Shown here piece after piece: positions 57,067-64,000 of a stretch of 64,000 nt of DNA. The stretch's first letter is position 1, and every line of letters starts with the position of its first letter. The position numbers and the translations under genes were made by a program. The DNA lies in NCBI RefSeq assembly GCF_002217795.2, contig NZ_AP018823.1:1860001-1924000 (forward strand). The letters run 5' to 3'. The notes under the pieces were generated by a model that was given only the letters and a program-made list of their open reading frames with translations, was not told the origin of the DNA and did no database searches. The DNA is from Aquitalea magnusonii. GTDB taxonomy: Bacteria; Pseudomonadota; Gammaproteobacteria; Burkholderiales; Chromobacteriaceae.

Positions 57067-57619
57067 TTTCCAGCGGCAGCAAGCCTTCCGCCTGCTTAGC
57101 CGCACCGTACTTGGCGTGCTACGCAATGCACAGGATGGCGAGCTGCCTCTCTATGCCTGGACGCTGGGCCTGCCGCAGCAGGAAATGCTGGAGATGCTGG
57201 CAGCCTGCGCACCGGAACTGGGCTATCTGGAGGCGCTGGCAGAAACCCAATACCAGCAGTTACAAGCCCAGCGGCCCGCTCTGGTGGCTGAGCTGGTGGC
57301 CATGCTGCTGGCCAATCGTTCTGCGGCGGAGAATCCACGGCATGGCCGTTGGCTGGCGCACGCCGTGGCGGTGGCCAGCCTGGGCAGCCGCCATCTGTGG
57401 CAGGACATGGGGCTGGCCAGCCGCCATGAGTTGAACCTGCTGCTGCAGCATTATCTCTACCCCTTGTATGCACGCAAGCAGCCCGATCTCAAATGGAAAC
57501 GCTTTCTCTACGCAGAACTGGGTGAGCAATTGGGCCGCCCCGGACTCAAACCGCCGGAGTGCGGGCGCTGCCACGCGCACACCACCTGCCTGCCAGCCCA
57601 GCCGGAGCGACAAACATGA
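57059..57619 (+). CDS. NifQ-like protein
   Basis: 186 residues. ELPLYAWTLGLPQQEMLEML, NRSAAENPRHGRWLAHAVAV and SLGSRHLWQDMGL fit NifQ, with a C-terminal Cys cluster CGRCHAHTTC. NifQ supplies Mo for the nitrogenase cofactor and normally has a four-Cys C-x4-C-x2-C-x5-C motif; here the first Cys is replaced by Leu. Overlaps modC by 8 bases and modE by 4. Probably a Mo-handling protein rather than nitrogenase-linked. Confidence 0.78.
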   Translation: MADFQRQQAFRLLSRTVLGVLRNAQDGELPLYAWTLGLPQQEMLEMLAACAPELGYLEALAETQYQQLQAQRPALVAELVAMLLANRSAAENPRHGRWLAHAVAVASLGSRHLWQDMGLASRHELNLLLQHYLYPLYARKQPDLKWKRFLYAELGEQLGRPGLKPPECGRCHAHTTCLPAQPERQT

Positions 57620-58437
57620 AACAGCAGGACATCACCTTGCAAGGTGCTTTATGGCTAAACCTGGCCGGAGAAAAGTTTGGCAGCCCGCAACATCTGGCCT
57701 TGCTGGCGCAAATCGATGTCTGCGGCTCCATCAGCCAGGCCGCGCGTGACATCAAGCTCAGTTACAAGGCTGCCTGGGATGCCATCGACCACATGAACAA
57801 TCTGGCGGGTGAGCCGCTGGTGGAGCGATTATCCGGTGGCAAAGGCGGCGGCGGCACCCGTCTGACCGTGCGTGGACGCCAATTGGTGGAGAACTATCAG
57901 ATCATCACGCGGGAACATCAGCAATTCCTGCGCAACCTGCAGCGTCAGGCCAGCGGCATGGCGGACGATCTGCTGCTTTTGGGAGGCATGAGCATGAAAA
58001 CCAGTGCGCGCAACCAGTTTCTGGGCAAGGTCGTCGCCATCAAGACCGGTGCAGTGAATGATGAAGTGGAGCTGGAAATTACCAACGGCCTGCGGCTGGT
58101 GGCCGTCGTGACCCGCGACAGTGTGCTCAGCCTGGGGCTGGAGCCGGGGGTGACGGCTTATGCGCTGATCAAGGCGTCATCGGTAATCGTCGGAACTGGG
58201 GATGATGGCACTGGGGATGACAACATCCGCCTGTCGGCACGCAACCAGTTGCGCGGCACGGTCAGCCGGCTGATTCCGGGCGCGGTAAACAGCGAAGTGG
58301 TGATTGAAGTGGCAGCCGGAGTCAGCATTGCCGCCATCATCACCAATGGCAGTGCCGAGGACATGGGCTTGCAGCCCGGCAGCCGTGCCACCGCCATCTT
58401 CAAGGCATCCAGTGTGATTCTGGGGGTGCCGGGCTAA
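57616..58437 (+). CDS. modE: Molybdate-responsive regulator ModE
   Basis: 273 residues. LysR-like winged helix with SISQAARDIKLSYKAAWDAI, then two MOP domains each with SARNQF/LRGTV- and ITNGLRLVAVVT-type motifs. Binds molybdate and represses the operon via the site at 54869-54892. Confidence 0.95.
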   Translation: MKQQDITLQGALWLNLAGEKFGSPQHLALLAQIDVCGSISQAARDIKLSYKAAWDAIDHMNNLAGEPLVERLSGGKGGGGTRLTVRGRQLVENYQIITREHQQFLRNLQRQASGMADDLLLLGGMSMKTSARNQFLGKVVAIKTGAVNDEVELEITNGLRLVAVVTRDSVLSLGLEPGVTAYALIKASSVIVGTGDDGTGDDNIRLSARNQLRGTVSRLIPGAVNSEVVIEVAAGVSIAAIITNGSAEDMGLQPGSRATAIFKASSVILGVPG

Positions 58438-58531
58438 ACGCCGCCAACCATAAAGCTGCTGCCGCCTTGCGCCTGCCTGCTGTAAGCCTGTACGGCCTGC
58501 GCCGGCAGGCCCTGCTGCAGCGATAAAACAC

Positions 58532-58562
58532 AAGGCCCATGCCATTACGGCATGGGCCTTTT
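58532..58562. terminator. Bidirectional rho-independent terminator
   Basis: AAGGCCCATGCC/GGCATGGGCCTT stem with a 5-base loop between modE and the convergent hflX. Confidence 0.88.
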
Positions 58563-58584
58563 GCCTGATCAGGCAGGTGCAGCG

Positions 58585-59967
58585 TCAGACTTCCCAGTAT
58601 TCCTTTTCCCGTCCGCCAGAACCGGGGTTCAGCTTCTCATGCAGGCGGCGCAACTGCTCCGGCTCGCCACGCACGCGGAACCAGCTACCGTCCTCATCCG
58701 CCCGCTCTTCCAGCACCTGGCAGTGACTGTAGATTTCACCGCGCAATTGCTGCGCCGACCACGGCAGCAGGATTTCATCCTCGGTCAGGTCTTGCTGGAA
58801 GAAAGCCACGATGCGCGCGCGCAGCGCAGACACATCATCCGGACGGCGCGCACTCATCACCACACAGCCGGGATAGCGCTGTTCCAGCTCGGCCCGCCAG
58901 GCGCTTTCATCTGCCACATGGTCAATCTTGTTGAACACGCGGATACGCGGTACTTCATCGGCACCGATTTCCTGCAGTACGGTGTCGGTCACTTCCAGTT
59001 GGCGTTCAAAGCCGGGGTCGCTGGCGTCGATCACATGCAGAAGCAGGCCGGCATCCAGCGCTTCTTCCAGCGTGGATTTGAACGAGGCCACCAGGCCGTG
59101 CGGCAAATTCTTGATAAAGCCCACGGTGTCGCTCACCAGTACGCGCGGCACGCTTTCCGGGTAGATGGCGCGCACCGTGGTGTCCAGCGTGGCAAACAGC
59201 TTGTTGGCCACCAGCACTTCGCTACCGGTGAGCGCCCGCATCAGGGTGGACTTGCCGGCATTGGTATAGCCCACCAGCGACACCCCGGCCAGGCCCTGAC
59301 CCTGCCGTTCCAGCCGGCGCGAACGCTGGGTCTTGCGCTCCAGCTCCATGGCCACGATTTCACGCTGCAGCTCGGCAATGCGGTCGCGCACCTTGCGGCG
59401 ATCCAGCTCGGTATGCGATTCACCCGAACCGCGGCCACCCATGCCGCTACGCTGACGGCCTTGCGGCCCGGCCAGCTTGGCCGCCTCGCGCAGGCGCGGT
59501 GCCATATAACCCAGGCGGGCGATTTCCACCTGCGCCTTGGCCGCGCGCGAACGGGCATTGCGGTGGAAGATTTCCAGAATCACCATGGTGCGGTCCATCA
59601 CCTCGCAACCGACGGCCAGCTCCAGATTACGCGCCTGGGACGGGGAAATTTCGTGATCCACCAGCAAGACGTCAATCTCAATGGCGGACGGGTCCAGCTG
59701 CGGCGGTGCATCGGCCAGCTCGTCAGCCCGCAGGCCGCGATTGACATACATGTGGATTTCTTCCAGCTTGCCCACGCCCAGATAGGCGGTACGGTCAAAA
59801 CCGTTGCGCTTCTGGACAAAGGTATGCACCACCTGAAAACCCAGGGTCTTGGCCAGCTCGCTCAATTCGGCCAGCGAGGAGGAAAATTCCACATCACTGA
59901 CTTCCGGTAGCTGAACCGACGCCACGATGGCGTATCTGGGTTTGTCTTTGACTTCTGTTTCATCCAT
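58585..59967 (-). CDS. hflX: GTPase HflX (ribosome rescue)
   Basis: 460 residues. N-terminal HflX domain (TAYLGVGKLEEIHMYV, VLLVDHEISPSQARNLE), GTPase P-loop SLVGYTNAGKSTLMRAL, switch/G3 SDTVGFIKNLPHGLVASFKS, G4 VFNKID. Dissociates stalled ribosomes. No hfq gene nearby in the window. Confidence 0.95.
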   Translation of the reverse strand: MDETEVKDKPRYAIVASVQLPEVSDVEFSSSLAELSELAKTLGFQVVHTFVQKRNGFDRTAYLGVGKLEEIHMYVNRGLRADELADAPPQLDPSAIEIDVLLVDHEISPSQARNLELAVGCEVMDRTMVILEIFHRNARSRAAKAQVEIARLGYMAPRLREAAKLAGPQGRQRSGMGGRGSGESHTELDRRKVRDRIAELQREIVAMELERKTQRSRRLERQGQGLAGVSLVGYTNAGKSTLMRALTGSEVLVANKLFATLDTTVRAIYPESVPRVLVSDTVGFIKNLPHGLVASFKSTLEEALDAGLLLHVIDASDPGFERQLEVTDTVLQEIGADEVPRIRVFNKIDHVADESAWRAELEQRYPGCVVMSARRPDDVSALRARIVAFFQQDLTEDEILLPWSAQQLRGEIYSHCQVLEERADEDGSWFRVRGEPEQLRRLHEKLNPGSGGREKEYWEV

Positions 59968-60119
59968 GAGCTGATTGCTTCACTTTACTTTGGCTGGCGA
60001 GCCCGGATTTTACTCTTAAACGTCCCCGCCTGCCGCCCAGATTGCAGCAAGCTTGACCCTGCAGGCTGACAGGCTGATACTGCGCGCCTCTGGCGGCTGT
60101 GCCGCTTCCACCCTCCTTC

Positions 60120-61376
60120 ATGTCTGCCCTGCTCATGCCATTCACCTCTCTGGGTCTGCAGCCCGCGCTGGCCGATGCCGCCGCCGCTCAAGGCTATGCC
60201 ACCCCCAGTGCCATCCAGCACGCTGCCATCCCGCTTATCCTGCACGGAAGCGATGTGCTGGCCACCGCCCAGACCGGCTCGGGCAAGACCGCCGCTTATT
60301 GCCTGCCGCTGTTGCAGCAATGGCTGAGCCAAGCCGCCAGCTCACGGCGGCAATTGGCAGGCCTGATTCTGCTGCCCACGCGGGAACTGGCGATGCAGGT
60401 GGGCACTACCCTGCGCGAACTGGGCGACAAGCTGCCACGTCGCCCCAAGGTGGTGGTGGCTTACGGCGGCGTTTCCATCAATCCGCAAATGATGGCCCTG
60501 CGCGGTGGTGCCGACATCGTGGTGGCCACGCCGGGCCGGCTGCTGGATTTGCTGCAGCACAATGCGCTGCGCCTGTCCACCGTCAGCACCCTGGTACTGG
60601 ACGAGGCCGACCGGCTGCTGGAGCTGGGGTTTGCCGATGAAATCGGCCAGTTGCTGGCGTTGCTGCCGCCCTATCGGCAAAACCTGCTGTTTTCCGCCAC
60701 TTTCCCGCCAGCCCTGCGCACACTGGCTACGCAATTGCTGCGACAGCCGCAAACCATCGACATCCCGGCTACACCGGACAATAGCCCGGCCATCCGCCAG
60801 CGGGCCATCGAAGTGGATGCAGCGCGCCGTACCATGCTGCTGCGCCATCTGCTGCAAACTGAAAACTGGGAACGCGTACTGGTATTCGTGGCCAGCCGCC
60901 ACAGCGCCGAGCGCGTCAGCGGCAAGCTGCAACAGGCAGGCATCCGCGCCGCCGCCCTGCATGGCGACTGCAGCCAGAGTCAGCGCGGCCAGGCCCTGGC
61001 CGACTTCAAGGCCGCACGACTGCAGGTGCTGGTAGCCACCGATGTGGCTGCCCGTGGCATCGATATTGCCGGTCTGCCGCTGGTGGTCAATTACGACCTG
61101 CCACGCGCCGCCGCCGACTATACCCACCGCATTGGCCGCACCGCGCGCGCCGGTGCCAGCGGCGTGGCCATCAGCTTTGTCTGCGCCGACAATGCCGCCC
61201 ACTTCCGCCTGATCGAAAAGCGCCAGCAACAGCCGGTTGCGCGTGAGCGTATTGTGGGTTTCGAACCACAGGATTTGCCGGCCAGCCCACCGCGCGGCGA
61301 CCTGAATGGCGGCATCAAGGGCAAGCGCATGAGCAAGAAAGACAAGCTGCGCGCCGCGCAAGCCGCCCAGTCCTGA
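60120..61376 (+). CDS. rhlE: DEAD-box RNA helicase, RhlE-like
   Basis: 418 residues. Motif I AQTGSGKTAAYC, PTRELAMQV, GGVSINPQMM, DEAD-box VLDEADRLLEL, SAT at FSATFPPA, and C-terminal ATDVAARGIDIAGLPLVVNY, HRIGRTARAG. A basic tail. The start could be the ATG at 60135. Confidence 0.93.
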   Translation: MSALLMPFTSLGLQPALADAAAAQGYATPSAIQHAAIPLILHGSDVLATAQTGSGKTAAYCLPLLQQWLSQAASSRRQLAGLILLPTRELAMQVGTTLRELGDKLPRRPKVVVAYGGVSINPQMMALRGGADIVVATPGRLLDLLQHNALRLSTVSTLVLDEADRLLELGFADEIGQLLALLPPYRQNLLFSATFPPALRTLATQLLRQPQTIDIPATPDNSPAIRQRAIEVDAARRTMLLRHLLQTENWERVLVFVASRHSAERVSGKLQQAGIRAAALHGDCSQSQRGQALADFKAARLQVLVATDVAARGIDIAGLPLVVNYDLPRAAADYTHRIGRTARAGASGVAISFVCADNAAHFRLIEKRQQQPVARERIVGFEPQDLPASPPRGDLNGGIKGKRMSKKDKLRAAQAAQS

Positions 61377-61556
61377 TCCTTGCCCGCAACGGGCGGGCAG
61401 GCAATCTGCAATGACAATTGAGTTTGCGTTTTCCGGCATGTTAGTATCATTTTGCCCAGCCTTTAGATCAGTAGCGCATCCCGCTGCTGATCGGGCCTGA
61501 GCGGCAAGCAAGCTTCCTCCCCACAGCAGCACAGTACGCCGGTATTGGAGCGCTGA

Positions 61557-64000
61557 TTGAAAAAGACTTTCGCCAGCAGCATGGTCCTGCGCATGTGCGG
61601 CCTCATCCTGCTGTCACTGACCGTGTTTGCCTTTGGCTGCTATCACCTGATTGTCCAGCGCACCGTAGACAGCCTGGCCCAGTCAGAGATGCAGGTTTCC
61701 GCCCAGCAACTGGAAGCCCGCACCCGGCATTTGCTGGGCAGTGTGGAAGACACCCTGCGCGCCAGTCAGGCCTGGGGCCGCAACAGCCACTGGACCGGCC
61801 ACACCGAGTGGCTGTCAGAACGACAGCAGCTACAGCGCTTCAACGAATTCTTTTTCCCCATCATCGAAAACCATGGCGAAATCGCCTCGGTCAACATGGC
61901 CCACGAATCAGGCCGCGAAATCCTGCTGCTGCATAATGCCGACGGTGGCTGGGTTAACCGCCTGAGCGACCCGGCCCGGCTGGGCCGCACCACATACTGG
62001 TTTTACTGGGACCGCCAGCGCCGGCTGATCCGCAGTGAAACCCGGCAGCAGGATTACGATGCCCGTCAGCGCCCCTGGTTTAAGGGGGCCATGGCGCTGG
62101 CCAATGACGGCAAGCTGTTCTGGACCGCACCGTATACCTTTTACACCACCCGTCAGATCGGCCTGACGGCAGTCAGTCGCTGGACCGCAGACGATGGCAG
62201 CCGCTTTGTCATTGGCCATGACGTAAATCTCAGCAGCCTGGCCAGCTATACCGGCAGCCTGCCGGCCGAGCAGCAGAAAACGCTGGCGTTGCTGGATGAC
62301 CAGGCCAGGCTGCTGGTACTGCCCTTGAGCGACCGGCAGCAACAGCAAGCACTGCAGATGCAGCCGCTGGCCACCATCAAGAATGGCCCGCTGGCGCATG
62401 GCTACCAGCACTGGCTGCGCCGCACACAACAACCTGGCCTGGTCAGCCGCCACAACGCGGCCGATCAGGACTGGTTCAGCCTGTTCCAACCCATGCACTT
62501 TGGCCAGCAGCTATTCTGGATTGCCGTCATTGCCCCACAGTCTGCCTTCCTGCCTGGCACTACCGGCGACCTGCTGGTGCTGGTGCTGATTACCGTGGCC
62601 GCACTGGTATGCGGCGGCGTGGTGGCCCTGCGCATGGCGCGGCGCTTTGCCCTGCCCTTGCAGCAACTGGCAGAAGAAAGTGCCCGCATCGGACGGCTGG
62701 AGCTGGCCTTGCCGGTCAGCCAGACTGCGCGGCAGGCACCGTGGCAGGAAATCAGCCAATTGGCCGCCGCCCAGGAACTGATGCGCCAACAACTGCTAAG
62801 CAGCACCAGCCAACTGCAATATGCCCGCACCCAACTGGAACAAAAGGTTTCCGAGCGCACCAGTGCGCTGCTGCATCAGGTGGCGCTGGTGGAGGCGCTG
62901 CTGGACATCATTCCCAATCCGATTTTCTACAAGGGCGCGGATAGCCGCTTCATCGGCTGCAATCAGGCTTATGAACAGGCATTCGGCATCAACCGGCGCG
63001 ACTTCATCGGCAAGCGCGTGCTGGACCTGGATTACCTGCCGCTGGCCGATCGCCAACACTACCAGCAGGAAGACGAAGCAGTCATCGCCCATTGCAGCCG
63101 GGTGGCGCGCGAGGAGCAGATGCAACTTGCCGACGGGCAGTTGCATCATGTGCTGTACTCGGTCACCGGCTTTCGCCATCAGGACAATACGCCTGGCGGG
63201 CTGATCGGCATGATCGTGGATGTGAGCGCGCTCAAGCTGGCAGAGCAGGATGCCCGCGCCGCGCGCCGCATTGCCGAGGCAGCCACCCGCGCCAAGGCGG
63301 ACTTCCTGGCCAATATGAGCCATGAAATCCGCACGCCGATGAATGCAATCATCGGCATGACCCAACTGGCCTTGCAAACCGGGCTCAATCCGCAGCAGCG
63401 CAATTATCTGGACAAGGTTCACATTGCCGCCAATGGCCTGCTGGGCCTGATCAACGACATCCTGGATTTTTCCAAGATCGAGGCGGGCAAGCTTAGCTGC
63501 GAACAGACCGACTTCATGCTGGAGGACGTCATCAGCCAGGTGGCCGACCTGGTGGCCCTGCGGGTGCGCGACAAGGGCCTGGAGCTGCTGTTCGACATCG
63601 CCACCGATGTGCCGCCGCGCCTGGTGGGCGACCCGCTGCGGCTGGGACAGGTGCTGAACAATCTGGTGGGCAATGCCGTCAAGTTTACCGACCAGGGCGA
63701 AATCACCCTGGCAGTGCGGCTGGAAGCCGAAGACCAGGACCAGGTGCTGCTGGGCATCGAAGTGCGCGATACCGGCATCGGCATGAGCCAGGCAGAACAG
63801 GACAACGTCTTCCACGCCTTTACCCAGGCCGACAGCTCCACCACGCGCCGCTATGGCGGTACTGGCCTGGGGCTGAGCATCTGCAAGCACATCGTGGAAC
63901 TGATGCATGGCGACATCAGTGTCAGCAGCACCCCCGGAGTTGGCAGCAGCTTCCGCTTCACCTGCCGGCTGGGCAAGGCCCAGCCGCAGCCGGAGCAAGC
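61557..64000 (+). CDS. Large membrane sensor histidine kinase, N-terminal part (3' end outside window)
   Basis: The TTG at 61557 gives MKKTFASSMVLRMCGLILLS; GGAG lies 7 bases upstream, better than at the internal ATG 61581. Plan: first span (GLILLSLTVFAFGCYHLI), a periplasmic CHASE4/Cache-like sensor, second span (LLVLVLITVAALVCGGVVAL), HAMP and coiled coil, PAS (VEALLDIIPNPIFYKGADSR), HisKA with the phospho-His in FLANMSHEIRTPMNAIIGM (about residue 588), then HATPase NNLVGNAVKFT, DTGIGMSQ and GTGLGLSICK. Frame stays open to the edge; receiver domains may follow (BarA/hybrid type). Confidence 0.9.
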   Translation, partial: MKKTFASSMVLRMCGLILLSLTVFAFGCYHLIVQRTVDSLAQSEMQVSAQQLEARTRHLLGSVEDTLRASQAWGRNSHWTGHTEWLSERQQLQRFNEFFFPIIENHGEIASVNMAHESGREILLLHNADGGWVNRLSDPARLGRTTYWFYWDRQRRLIRSETRQQDYDARQRPWFKGAMALANDGKLFWTAPYTFYTTRQIGLTAVSRWTADDGSRFVIGHDVNLSSLASYTGSLPAEQQKTLALLDDQARLLVLPLSDRQQQQALQMQPLATIKNGPLAHGYQHWLRRTQQPGLVSRHNAADQDWFSLFQPMHFGQQLFWIAVIAPQSAFLPGTTGDLLVLVLITVAALVCGGVVALRMARRFALPLQQLAEESARIGRLELALPVSQTARQAPWQEISQLAAAQELMRQQLLSSTSQLQYARTQLEQKVSERTSALLHQVALVEALLDIIPNPIFYKGADSRFIGCNQAYEQAFGINRRDFIGKRVLDLDYLPLADRQHYQQEDEAVIAHCSRVAREEQMQLADGQLHHVLYSVTGFRHQDNTPGGLIGMIVDVSALKLAEQDARAARRIAEAATRAKADFLANMSHEIRTPMNAIIGMTQLALQTGLNPQQRNYLDKVHIAANGLLGLINDILDFSKIEAGKLSCEQTDFMLEDVISQVADLVALRVRDKGLELLFDIATDVPPRLVGDPLRLGQVLNNLVGNAVKFTDQGEITLAVRLEAEDQDQVLLGIEVRDTGIGMSQAEQDNVFHAFTQADSSTTRRYGGTGLGLSICKHIVELMHGDISVSSTPGVGSSFRFTCRLGKAQPQPEQ

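Noticed and set aside
58552..59910. 452-codon frame opposite hflX
   Set aside because: Antisense shadow; hflX motifs on the minus strand are unambiguous.
62796..63998. 400-codon minus-strand frame at the right edge
   Set aside because: Shadow of the sensor kinase, whose HisKA and HATPase motifs are clear on the plus strand.

Overview
This 64-kb window is a chromosomal segment of a GC-rich betaproteobacterium. It is most likely a member of the Neisseriales (Chromobacterium/Aquitalea/Vogesella-like). I infer this from the overall protein flavour, the gyrA-serC-pheA neighbourhood, the M23 peptidase-anmK-ftsK-hemH run and a dif site of the Neisseria/E. coli type. I ran no database search.

Layout. 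1-2.7 kb: the end of an EAL/HDOD protein, an orphan tyrosine recombinase, a small membrane protein, then an 11-copy 9-bp G-rich tandem repeat that abuts a chromosomal dif site. 2.7-14.4 kb: an integrated element of about 11.7 kb bounded by two dif-like sites that share a perfect 20-bp direct repeat. 14.5-64 kb: ordinary core and metabolic genes. These are tas, rmuC, gdhA, recJ, a phosphoglycerate-mutase-like gene, an M23 peptidase, anmK, ftsK, hemH, two tandem LivK-like binding proteins, a mannonate/hexuronate cluster, a TetR-controlled acyl-CoA cluster, dapF-DUF484, a DAHP synthase, a LOG protein, pheA, an O-methyltransferase, an MFS exporter, serC, two thioesterases, gyrA, an MCP, alaC with an Lrp-type regulator, a dimethylargininase, modABC-nifQ-like-modE, hflX, a DEAD-box helicase and the start of a large sensor kinase.

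The highlight is the 2.7-14.4 kb element. It carries a major capsid protein recognisably like P2 of the membrane-containing corticovirus PM2, a small P9/A32-type packaging ATPase, a phiX174/P2 GPA-type (HUH, YxxxY) rolling-circle initiator, a lytic transglycosylase and about ten tiny single-membrane-span proteins. It has no portal, terminase, tail-tube or Zot gene. I interpret it as a corticovirus-like prophage integrated at dif by the host XerC/XerD recombinases. It also carries a tail-collar/tail-fibre-assembly-like pair, unexpected in a tailless virus, which may form its host-recognition spike.

Within the element, two small HTH proteins at the ends read rightward. All replication, packaging and structural genes read leftward in two tightly overlapping operons: early 13.8-9.5 kb and late 9.3-3.4 kb, separated by a terminator. 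A 17-bp palindrome recurs at the late-operon start and inside rep, with a variant over the first early ribosome-binding site; it is a candidate operator or replication site.
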